From Flammula alnicola (taxonomy: Eukaryota > Basidiomycota > Agaricomycetes > Agaricales > Strophariaceae): a stretch of DNA of 64,000 nucleotides. Shown here piece by piece: positions 55,150 to 64,000 of the stretch; position 1 is the stretch's first letter, and the number at the start of each line of letters is the position of its first letter. The DNA lies in contig JADNRV010000033.1 in assembly GCA_015499995.1 (NCBI GenBank), positions 124,001 through 188,000 of the forward strand, written 5' to 3'. The position numbers were made by a program, and so were the translations under genes. The notes under the pieces were generated by a model. That model had not been told where the DNA came from. It saw only the letters and a list, made by a program, of their open reading frames with translations, and did not search any database.

Positions 55150-55500
55150 AATAATTCTACCGCTGGACCAGGGAGAATAGGGAGAAGTACGGAAGGAAAA
55201 TCGAAGATATCGCACCGAAACGCGAGGATGCTATGAAAGAATGGGCAAAGATTGAACGCGGGTTCGGCGAGATCGCAGTATGGTATTCCAAGACAGGTGG
55301 AAAGGGGCCGTTCTTGATGGGCGAGACACTATCTTGGGCAGACTTAGTCGTTGGCAAACACATGGCATGATTTCGGAATATATTTGGACGGGTTCCGGGA
55401 TAGCAAAGAGTGGAAGGATGTCGTGTCTTGGCAGGGCGGGATTTGGAAGACCCTTTGCGAGAGTCTAACACTATACGAAGCCATTCTTTGAGGTAAAATC
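55150..55500 (+). pseudogene. glutathione S-transferase C-terminal relic
   Basis: The plus frame reads EKYGRKIEDIAPKREDAMKE, then GPFLMGETLSWADLVVGKHM, followed after a frame change by weak matches to the usual SWQGG end. This is the C-terminal GST domain (conserved FLMG and SWAD motifs). There is a stop right after KHMA and no N-terminal domain. Orientation is opposite to the GST relic at 22.2-22.6 kb, as expected from the inverted duplication, but the two relics overlap only in part. Confidence 0.55.
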
Positions 55501-55589
55501 TACCCTTTGTATATTCACAAACGGTATGCAATGCACGTCTTTCGCTTCTGGACAGTGGAAGCGTTTATGGCGGAAGTCTTTGCATCTTC

Positions 55590-55740
55590 GAAGAATATTT
55601 CCATTGTAAGGGGGAGCAGTACGACGCTCGAAGACCTCATCCCGAAAGGAGAGAACGCCGTGGCGGAACGGGTGAAGCACAAAGACGGTCTCTGCAGAAG
55701 GGATGAGGGTCGAGGCCGGGTTTCTAAAAAGTATTCTTGT
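55590..55740 (+). pseudogene. second GST fragment at the edge of arm 2
   Basis: The plus frame gives STTLEDLIPKGENAVAERVK and KHKDGL, the counterpart of TTLEDLVSKEEKVGEWAKYR in arm 1. Immediately after it, the segment homologous to arm 1 continues (SCRLLFASRLGE versus the arm 1 minus-strand counterpart). The middle of the GST domain present in arm 1 is deleted here. Confidence 0.5.
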
Positions 55741-57631
55741 CGGCTATTGTTCGCTTCCAGGTTGGGAGAATTGGCGAAAGAGAAAAGATAACAGATTTTT
55801 GGGAGGGGGGAGACTGAAACCGTACGCGTAACAACAGCAATACAGGGCAGAGACGAACCTGACGTGGCCTCCACCGTGCTTCCACTCCCCAGATCCGATA
55901 CGCTCCAGCCATCCCTCCCTTCCTCGGGTCCAACAAAGCACTCCGCTCTCCGATTCCAGGCCGGAGATGATTTTATTTACGCCATCCTTTCAACAGGATA
56001 AAAATGACGACGACGTGTTCATAGATAGCGGTGGCCATCGTTCGCAAATTGCCAGGGCAGCGGACCTGTCGATACGAGGCACAAAACAGAGAGGAAGAAC
56101 ATGCCTACGAATCATTCGTCTGATCGTCGTCCAACGCGCGCTGCAATACCATCGATAAAGAATTCGGGGTGCGCCCCGTGCCCGCCAGTTCGATACGAGC
56201 AGCTGCTGGAATGTTGTGTTTGCGCCTTTTCTCTTTTCTCGAAGCCGCATAAAAGAGCATCGGTGGTCTAAGCTTGATGAGGGCATGCACTACGTATGTA
56301 ACACTGGCATCGTGGTAGATAAAAAAAAATATGGACGTCATGTTTGCGTCACGATTCAGAAATGGCACGAGCCCAAGCAAGGACGAGCATATGGATAACC
56401 AAGAGGGAATTGATTGGCGTAGGTAGTAGGCTTTTGAGTGACGACATTATCGATTGGCATCATTAAAGTCGGTCTGTACAGGTAACCCGACATCGCTAAT
56501 CTTTCTGACAGTATAGCGAAGTCAATACGACCGTTAACGAAAAAAGTGAGGATATACGCACATTCGAAATAAGCATCGTTCCACATACAACCAAGTCGCT
56601 CTCTAAGGCGGCCTGGCGTGTGCTCTCGCGCATGTGGTAAATGGTTCGGCTCCCAGAGAGCGCGAATGAGGCAAGTTCCCTTGCGTCTCCACACCGTCGA
56701 ATCCCGCACCTTCGATGGTGCTCTTCGCCGCCTGTGTATACATCTATTCTTGCATTCTTGCCGTGCCGAGTTGGCAAAGGGTGGTGGCGTATTCTAAGTG
56801 CATGGCCGTGGACGATGGGCGATGGACCTACGAGGTCAAAGGTTCCTGCGATGTAGAGGGTCGGAGACGCGCGGCCAAGAGCCCAAAGTCAGGAAGATAA
56901 AGAGTTCACTTGGACGTCAGCGATCTAGAGTTCAAAATTAGTGAAGGTCCGGTCTCACTGTAAATAGAGTACGCACCTGTTTCCATGCAGCATCTGAGCT
57001 CCATTCCATATAGCCAGCACACAATCATATCAGAAGAGTCCCTGCTCAGCGGACACGTTGGAAATAGTATGAGCGGGTTGTTGGGACGCAATTTCTGTGG
57101 CGATCGAGAGTCAGAGAGAGCAACGACGATGTTTGCGTCCTGAGTTTGATGGGCTGAAACAGGGGATGAGGGTAAACACAGGATGGATGGGTAGGCTGTT
57201 TGGAGTTCACCTTTACATATTCCTGTAGATTTTATCCATGCCATTTCCCATGAGCTCTACCTTTGCGCACAAGACACCATAGTGCACATGCAGATCTTCC
57301 TTTCAATGGAGCCAACGAGTTGCAGCGGAGGCCGGAGCTACTCCTCGTGGGTCCTGAAGTTCTTCAGGTCATTAGACATAACTGGAGTTGCCTGAACGTT
57401 GAGAATGTATGCCTAGTGGGCAGGTCTATCCGTCTAAAGGAGGACGACATGGTATTTGGGAAAGACAATGCCGACATTCGGCAGTTCGGCGATCTCCTTT
57501 CCGGCACAGCCTGATTTGGTCCCCGACCTGACCCTTACACAGTTACAGGCTTAGATGGCTTACGCCGCATGTCCAACACATGGTAGGACTGGTTACGAGC
57601 GCTACTAGATCTCTCCACTTCCTCGACTACG
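55741..57631. other. non-coding part of arm 2, upstream of NLR copy B
   Basis: DNA-level homologue of 19.4-22.15 kb. Open frames are not shared with arm 1. The uninterrupted MITE target lies near 57491-57510. At about 57553 an ATG matches the upstream start of copy A, but a small deletion after it brings in a stop, so copy B must start at 57632. Confidence 0.5.
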
Positions 57632-60269
57632 ATGGCGTCTCCCCCTCCACCAAAAATTTCTAGGATCCACCGCCTTACAAAGGCACTGCGACGTGGTCGA
57701 GACACTATATTGCCAACCTCACCCCCGCCGTCTCCGCATGACCGTGCTCTCCCTGGAACCAGTACCGTCGATATACCCAATGATGCTCCCGGTGTGGAAA
57801 GGAATCGATCTCAGGACGCTATATTGTCAACTCCTGACTCTTCTTCTCAACGTTCTTCTGACCATTGGGGTGTGACATGGAACGGGCTGGAAACGGCGCT
57901 CCGACTTTTGGAAAAGAGCGCAGCCGCGTGTCCTCCTCTCCAGTCAGCTGTCGGTGGGTTAGTCGCCTGTCTGAATCTGACACAAGTAGGTTACGGTTGT
58001 GGATTCAACACTCTTCACCTTGTCTGATTTACATCGCAGGCAGTCGCTGGGAATCGTGAAGAATATGAAAAACTTGCGACGGAACTCACAAGTATGGCGA
58101 ACACTATCACCCCGTATGTAACCAAGCTTGTCGCAGAAGACGTTAGCGGGAGCGTTGCACGCATTATGGAGTGAGTGTCAGATGCTCGCCCAGGCGTCGG
58201 ATGTTAGTGACAACCTTTGCAGATCAATCAAAGCGGAATCGACACACATCGGCCGACAGCAAGATCGCGGCAAGATAATGCGAATAGTTGAAGCGAATCA
58301 GGACCAGGGGGATGTGATCCAGCGGTATCGCCGGATAGACTCATTGTTTCGTCAACTGCAAGTGAGTACACAACAATTCATATCTGATGCGGAGGTCTGA
58401 CAGACTGGTAGAGCGACATTAGTCTCCGAGCCTGGGAAGATACAAGAAAACTGCGTGAGGTAAAGATATGACCAAGCATCGATAACTAAGTTGACATCCC
58501 ACTGGTAGACATCCTTACTTAAAGACATGTCGCCAGTGGACGACGCTCGATATAACTCAAGCTACTCGACGACCATCAAGCGACGCGGGTGCACTGCAGA
58601 GACGCGCGAGAAGATCCTAGAAGATCTAAAAGGCTGGGTGGTAGATCCGAAAGGGGCTAAGGTGTACTGGATGAATGGGATGGCGGGGACTGGCAAGACG
58701 ACGATTGTATACAGCTTGTGCGAGTGGTTGGAGGAGAACAGGCAACTAGGCGGCAACTTTTTCTGTTCCCGTATCTCAGCCTTGTGCCGCAATGTCAACA
58801 ACATCGTGCCCACCCTCGCATACCAACTCGCTCAATACTCTCCTGCCTTTCGATCGACGCTGTGCAAAGTCTTAGAAGAGAAGCCAGAGGCTAGCAAGCT
58901 AAACGTAGAACGGCAGTTCGAGAAGCTCGTGCGAGAGCCCATGCACGCGGTGAAAACCGCGATGCCAGAAAGCGTGGTCGTTGTGGTCGACGCGTTGGAC
59001 GAGTGCGACGATGGCGACGCATTCCGGCTGTTTCTTGAAACACTGCTGAAGCTCGCAGCGGACCTGCCCCTCAAGTTCTTCGTCACAAGTCGACCGGAGC
59101 CTGCGATTCGTGACAAGATGTTGGCGCCCGGATATTCGCGTTCTGTGCTACATCTGCACGACGTCGAGGAATCGATCGTGGAAGCAGACATCAAGAAGTA
59201 TCTCACCGAGGCGCTTGGATCCATGTCCCCACCCCCATCGCCCGACGAAGTGGAACGGCTTGCAAAGCTTGCCGGAAAGCTGTTCATTTATGCCGCGACC
59301 GCTGTGCGATATATTCGTCCAGGCGATCTTCGCGTGAACTCCAGCGCTCGCTTGCGGACGGTGCTGGGAATGGTCTCTGGGTCGACCAAACAGCACGACG
59401 AACTCAGCAGATTATACACGAGCATTCTTTCTGCAGCCATCGACCCCGAGCGCCTCGAGGAGCAGGAGAAGAGCGATATTCTGCTTACGCTGTGGACAGT
59501 GGTATGCGCAAAGGAGCCGATGACTGTCCGAACACTGGCGTCGCTTCTTAATCTCACTGAAGAGCAAGTTCGCTTTTCATTACAGCCACTTCGATCGATA
59601 ATACACGTGCAAGAGGGCATACAGGGACTGGTTTCCCCTTTCCATGCATCTTTTCCCGACTATCTTTTTGATAAACGTCGATCCAGGAAGTTTCACTGTA
59701 AAACGACTCGGCACAATGAAATCCTAGCCAACGGTTGCTTCGACGTAATGAAGGCACAGCTGCAATTCAACATCTGCAAACTCAATTCGTCATTTGTGTT
59801 CGACGAGGATGTGTTGGACTTACAGGAACGAATCGAGAAATCCATCGCTGCTGCCCTCTCATACGCATGTCGGTACTGGGGCGAGCATCTTCGACAAGGA
59901 AATTCCACAGTCATGATCCATGAAAGACTCGTTGACTTTCTGACGCACCGACTATTGTTCTGGATGGAGGTACTTAACCTTGAACGACGCATGGCGATAG
60001 GTGGAGAGATACTGCGCCAGGTACAGGAGTGGTTGCCAAAGGTAAGTGAACGTGCCACCCACGAGGTCGACTTTGAAACTAAGATCGTGTAAAAAGGATT
60101 CCGATATCAATACGTGGAAACAAGTGGCTGATGCAGAAGCGTTTGTAACGCGCTTTGCAGCTGGGGCATGTACACGTAGCACACCACATATCTACATCTC
60201 TGGATTGCCATTCTGCCCAAGGTCCAGTTCTGTGCGTGAAAACTACTGGGAACACACACGAGGGCTGAT
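57632..60269 (+). pseudogene. NACHT NLR, copy B, split by a hAT element
   Basis: Start MASPPPPKISRIHRL at 57632. The helical region (WGVTWNGLETALRLLEKSA; VAGNREEYEKLA; QDQGDVIQRYRRIDSLFRQL) runs through short introns to about 58364. The NACHT exon (58527-60041) keeps Walker A GMAGTGKTT and Walker B VVVVVDALDECDD. Intron 60042-60096 leads to the linker DSDINTWKQVADAEAF. At 60269 the frame enters the transposon and stops after two codons, so the WD40 sensor would be lost. Coding continues beyond the element at 63919. The helical and NACHT parts have no disabling change, so a truncated protein could still be made. Donor CTGC-GTGAGG near 58460 allows an in-frame join to the NACHT exon. Confidence 0.82.
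60262..60269. repeat. left target-site duplication of hAT element
   Basis: GGGCTGAT directly before the left TIR; identical to 63919-63926 directly after the right TIR. Eight bases is the hallmark length for hAT elements. Confidence 0.95.
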
Positions 60270-63200
60270 TAGGGACTAACACGGATATATCCGGGACCGA
60301 TCCGTAACCGAACCGCGGATTTTACCATATACGGTTCGGATACGGTTCGGATCGGCATGATCCGGATAGACCCGTGCTATTTTTGTACGCTGTGAGCCAC
60401 CGCAATGTAGCTCGGTCAATTCTTATCCGTTTTGCTCAAGTAAGGGTGCGTTAGAGAGCTATCAAGGGGGAGAGTTCGTTCATGCATTAATTACAAACAT
60501 TGGTATCCATGTCTTTCAGAAAATGGAAAATATAACACTATAGTACAAATTTATTACATATTCTTTCAATTTCATGTGTCTCTGTTCATTCACCCATGCG
60601 TGACTCCACCATTGCTGCAATATCCGAATACTTGGGAAATATAGGGGTTTTAGCCCAAGAACCCAGTGCCACACGTGCCTTGAATGTTTGTGAGCTCATA
60701 TTATGTTGCATATGATTCACTTGACGACGACCAGTTGAGAATGCACGTTCAGCATCGACAGAAGTTGCTGTAAAGAAGGAAAAAATTAGTAGAGCTTCTA
60801 TATAATGAGGAAAGGCAAACCTGGTGCTGAGCAAAATGCCTGCCCCATTCTTGAAAGGCCAGGTCGTGTATTTCTCATTTGATACCAATATTTCATATAT
60901 CCACCTGCATCTGTTATGGCGTCCGATGAAGCTACACTTTCTGCCAGATATGCTTGAATAGAATCAGCAGGATATTTGCTTGAACCTGAGGAAGCAGAAG
61001 AGGGAGCAGCCCATTTTGACTTTTCCTATGATCCAAAAGTAAGAAAAAATCCAAGTTTATGACTTAGAAAATACATTACCTTGGTATTCTTCTTTGCAAC
61101 TGGAATCTGCGACTGTGCAGGTGCATAAGTCTTCGACCATCGGTTAATTACCATCTTTTTGATTTCCTTTAACTTTTCCGATGAAACATAGTCTTTAAGG
61201 AACTGCAGCTTCCGATCTGGACACATAACTGGTTTATATATCAGCTATTAAATCCAAAAAATAGGAAATTGAAAAAGCACCAATAGATATAACATAGATC
61301 TCACAATCCCATGTCAAGTCCATATATTTCTCGATGAGCAAAACTCCAGCGTGAGCTGCGATCCGAATTACAGCAGGAGTTTCACCGGAAGTGGAGGATA
61401 AGTCAGAGTCGTCATCGGAGGCGTCGTCATCATTCTGGGGCTGATCAAGAACAACTGCCTTTAAGCTATCTTGAAGGTGGAATAACATGGGAAGAGCGTC
61501 AACAATAAGAGGGACCTCTGCCTGGGAGAAGAGTAGTGTTACATCTTTAAAAAGCTATTGAAAAATCAGACACAATTAGGTGAATAAAAAAAAGATATAA
61601 ACACCTTTAACACCTCTTGAACATCATCTGCCAATTCCCATTGCTCTTCTGAGAGGCGGTATGCCTGCAACTTGTTCCCAGAAACACCTGTCAGAGCCTC
61701 AATAACATCCCTAAAATGCAAGTGTGCAGCAAGACAATCGAAGTCTGAGTTCCATCGAGTTGGGACACGGCGATCGAGAGCACGCTTGGTTGATGAAAGC
61801 TCAGGATCCTGGTCGATAAGTTCCTGGAATTTCTCATTCAGTGGCGATGAGTCGTGAACACGGCGTGCAAGTCCAGAAACCTAGATAATATTTTAGAACA
61901 CATATTTAGTAATATTGAATAATGACTGTACCGCTGGAAAGAGTTTAAGTGCCATCTGTTTTTCTGCTTCAGACATCACCACACCTTGATCTTTCATCTC
62001 GCGTATTGCGATATCCCGAAGAGACTTGACGACTGCATCATCATGAGCTACTTGACCGTCATCTTCTTGGGTCTCCTCTGCCTCGATTGACGCTTGTTCA
62101 GTGGCTGCGGAATCCTCCTCACCCTCATCTGATCCATCCCCAGGATCCACAACCAGCTCTACCTCTTCGTTGCGATGGTCTGATGCAATCGTGATAGATT
62201 TCTTTACTTTCGGTTTCTTAAAGAAGAAAGAAATAAAGATCTAAATAGAAACAATTAGCTAATTGCTCAATGGATATTGTTGCAGTTACCTTTGCGACAA
62301 GGTTGATTATATGAGCCAAGCATCGCAGGCGTGCATCCATACCCCAGAATGTGGGAATATAGTCCGACAGCAATTCTGCAAGCTTGTCGCAATTACTGGC
62401 ATTGTCCATACATAGACCAAGTAGCTATATAAATGCAGACATTATTATCTATTTTGAAAGATTATATTTATTTTACTTACCTGTTGATCAAGACCAAACC
62501 GTTTCAAACATTCGGATGTAACTGTGGCCAGATACCGCCCATCATGTTTTTTAGTCAAGCTATCAAAATAAAAGGAACTGAGAAATAGAGAATATATATC
62601 ACAGATTTGCCACACACCGAATGAATTCCAGAATTGCACGATGAATTACTCCCTGATCAAACCAAACAACCACAAGGCCAAGATATGAAGAAACAAGCGG
62701 AGAAGTCCACCCATCAAGAACAAGGTGAATTGTACTGTTTAGTTGCTACATTTAACGTATAAGCACTTTCTAAATCTTATAATGCAAATTAACATACCAA
62801 AAAATAGTTCTTTACTGCAATGGAGGCCTGTTCATAGATGTAAAGGAGATCCCGTTGAACAGTCATTGGACTCGGAAGCTTGGTCCCAGGTCGTAGCATT
62901 TCGACCTCAAGTTTATAGTCTTCATCAAGGACAGAATTGATCGGACGTGCGTTTTTAGCGCAACGAAGGGCAATAAGAGCACGATGAGCTGCCTCAGAGT
63001 AAGGAATAGCTGCTGGTGCTGGCTTTACACGTTCACGGCCTTGCTTTCTCAAGCAAGTATCAACATCCTTCTGCAAATTGCTTGTCCCATCGCCCGATTT
63101 CCCCCGGAGGCGAGTCCGGACAGACGTGTGATTCTGCGGATGTGTTTTGCAAGTGAATATCAAAGTCATAGAAAGAGGCTCTTGGGCCTCAGTAAAATTC

Positions 63201-63918
63201 CGTCGCAGTGTGACGTCATAGTGATCGTAGACTTCAGATCTCCACGACATTCGTGCAGCATCTTAAAGAATTTATTTATTTATCATTACTTGTTAATTTT
63301 GTTGAATATACTCACCAACAATCTCTTCGTCACTCATGTCCCAGACCTCGAGATCAGTGAGACGGTTGATTGTAGGAGCAGCTTGCCTCTGGCGACGCTT
63401 GATGGGTGATATAAGAACAGGAGGAGCAAAAACATCCCCAGCAGCAGCAGTGTCAGTATCTTCATCACTTGAGTCTGGAGATACTGGTGGAAATTGCTCC
63501 CCTGGCGTCTCAAAACCACGCAGACCTGCCCGCCCTCGTGGCCTTGGAGGGGGAGTTACAGGTGGATCCGGTGGTGCAGGAGCTGCAGGAGCTGCAGGAG
63601 CTGCAGGGGCAGCAGCAACAGCCTTGCTGCCCTTGCGGGGCTTGGGAGCAGCCTTGGGAGCCTTGGGCGCGGCCTTGGGAGGCATAACAAGAAGGCGGGG
63701 AGGGAAGAAACCGTTGGGATGCTCGCAGCGGTTAGTTAACGCGGCGAAAACCACGCTATCCTTGCTTGACGTCGGAGATTGAAAATATATCTATATATGG
63801 CTATTTATATCCGTGGTATCCACGGTTCGCTATAAATAGTCACGGGTACCGAAAATAGTATCCGGATATAAACGGTCACGGGTAGCAACCGGATCTCGTC
63901 GGTCCGTGTTAGTCCCTA
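60270..63918. mobile_element. hAT DNA transposon, 3,649 bp, inserted in NLR copy B
   Basis: The termini TAGGGACTAACACGGA (60270-60285) and its exact reverse complement (63903-63918) form 16-bp perfect inverted repeats flanked by the 8-bp duplication GGGCTGAT. Subterminal regions are rich in CGGTTCGGAT and CGGGTA-like motifs. It encodes one multi-exon transposase on the minus strand. Perfect ends and an apparently intact gene point to a recent insertion of a possibly autonomous copy. Confidence 0.95.
60586..63685 (-). CDS. hAT transposase
   Basis: Multi-exon gene read from Met 63685 (MPPKAAPKAPKAAP). It has an Ala/Pro-rich, then acidic N-terminus. A BED-type zinc finger follows (FTCKTHPQNH, SNLQKDVDTC). 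The catalytic RNase H core has VLDGWTSPLVSSYLGLVVVW (first Asp), CMDNASNCDKLAELL (second Asp) and LRCLAHIINLVAK. An acidic insert comes next, then RRVPTRWNSDFDCL, and a C-terminal dimerisation part with ATSVDAERAFSTGRRQVNH (catalytic Glu region) and ARVALGSWAK. Introns are about 50-60 nt, for example between EEIV and DAARMSW at 63.26-63.32 kb, and one near 60.77-60.83 kb before ATSVDAER. A Met at 63754 is an alternative start. I saw no premature stop in the joined reading, but not every junction was verified. Confidence 0.82.
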
Positions 63919-64000
63919 GGGCTGATAGATGTAAAGGGGAGTGCGGTGGAGCATTGGCCAAGTGCAGCTATTGGAATATGGAAAACAGATTCAGAGGTCA
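63919..64000 (+). pseudogene. NLR copy B resumes after the hAT element
   Basis: After the duplicated GGGCTGAT the plus strand reads LIDVKGSGVEHWPSAAIGIW, the same linker that joins NACHT to WD40 in copy A (minus strand, 16.67-16.75 kb). The WD40 array presumably follows outside the window. Confidence 0.88.

Larger units (their letters stand above)
55700..64000. repeat. arm 2 of inverted segmental duplication
   Basis: Reverse-orientation counterpart of 16668-22170. It includes the non-coding blocks at 55.85-57.5 kb, the NLR copy B exons and, after the hAT insertion, the start of the WD40-proximal linker. Homology continues beyond the right edge of the window, since NLR copy A goes on into its WD40 array. 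It lacks the MITE of arm 1. Confidence 0.85.

Overview
The window reads as an assembled nuclear segment of a mushroom-forming basidiomycete (Agaricomycete). The evidence is genes broken by many introns of about 50 nt, F-box/LRR-type single-exon genes, a NACHT-WD40 (fungal NLR) pair, a Crinkler-like kinase, a SNU66/SART1 splicing factor, a Dal5-type MFS transporter and a dense load of transposons and gene relics. No rRNA, CRISPR or confident tRNA gene was seen.

Layout. 0-7 kb: a RING-like membrane-anchored protein, a small unknown gene, and a decayed SEC61-alpha copy. 7.4-13.4 kb: a 1,584-residue seven-exon gene that joins AT-hooks, a zinc ribbon, a transposase-like RNase H fold, a complete RNase D/WRN-type 3'-5' exonuclease and a C-terminal cysteine cluster; repeated CGGATACTG motifs flank it on both sides. 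15-22 kb: NLR copy A on the minus strand with eleven near-identical WD40 repeats, one carrying a 5-nt deletion. 22-30 kb: GST and F-box relics, a Crinkler-like kinase gene, and a frameshifted peroxin (Pex24p/DysF) gene. 29-43 kb: the least disturbed, host-like part, with SNU66, an intact F-box gene, an EF-hand plus receiver-like gene, an MFS transporter and a secreted TAP-like hydrolase. 44-46 kb: a 285-bp palindrome and a 1.7-kb CACTA-like non-autonomous element. 47.6-54.6 kb: a non-LTR retrotransposon with ORF1 and ORF2. 55-64 kb: NLR copy B on the plus strand, broken by a 3,649-bp hAT element with perfect 16-bp TIRs and an 8-bp target duplication.

The main organising feature is an inverted segmental duplication: about 16.7-22.2 kb and about 55.7-64 kb are homologous in opposite orientation, and each arm has since received a different transposon (a 747-bp foldback MITE in arm 1, the hAT element in arm 2). 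Each arm therefore preserves the other's empty target site. The region looks like an immune-receptor neighbourhood being reshaped by duplication, repeat homogenisation and transposition. The strongest candidate for an undescribed system is the exonuclease/transposase fusion gene at 7.7-12.8 kb with its flanking motif array. All splice models and family names here come from reading the sequence; no search was run.
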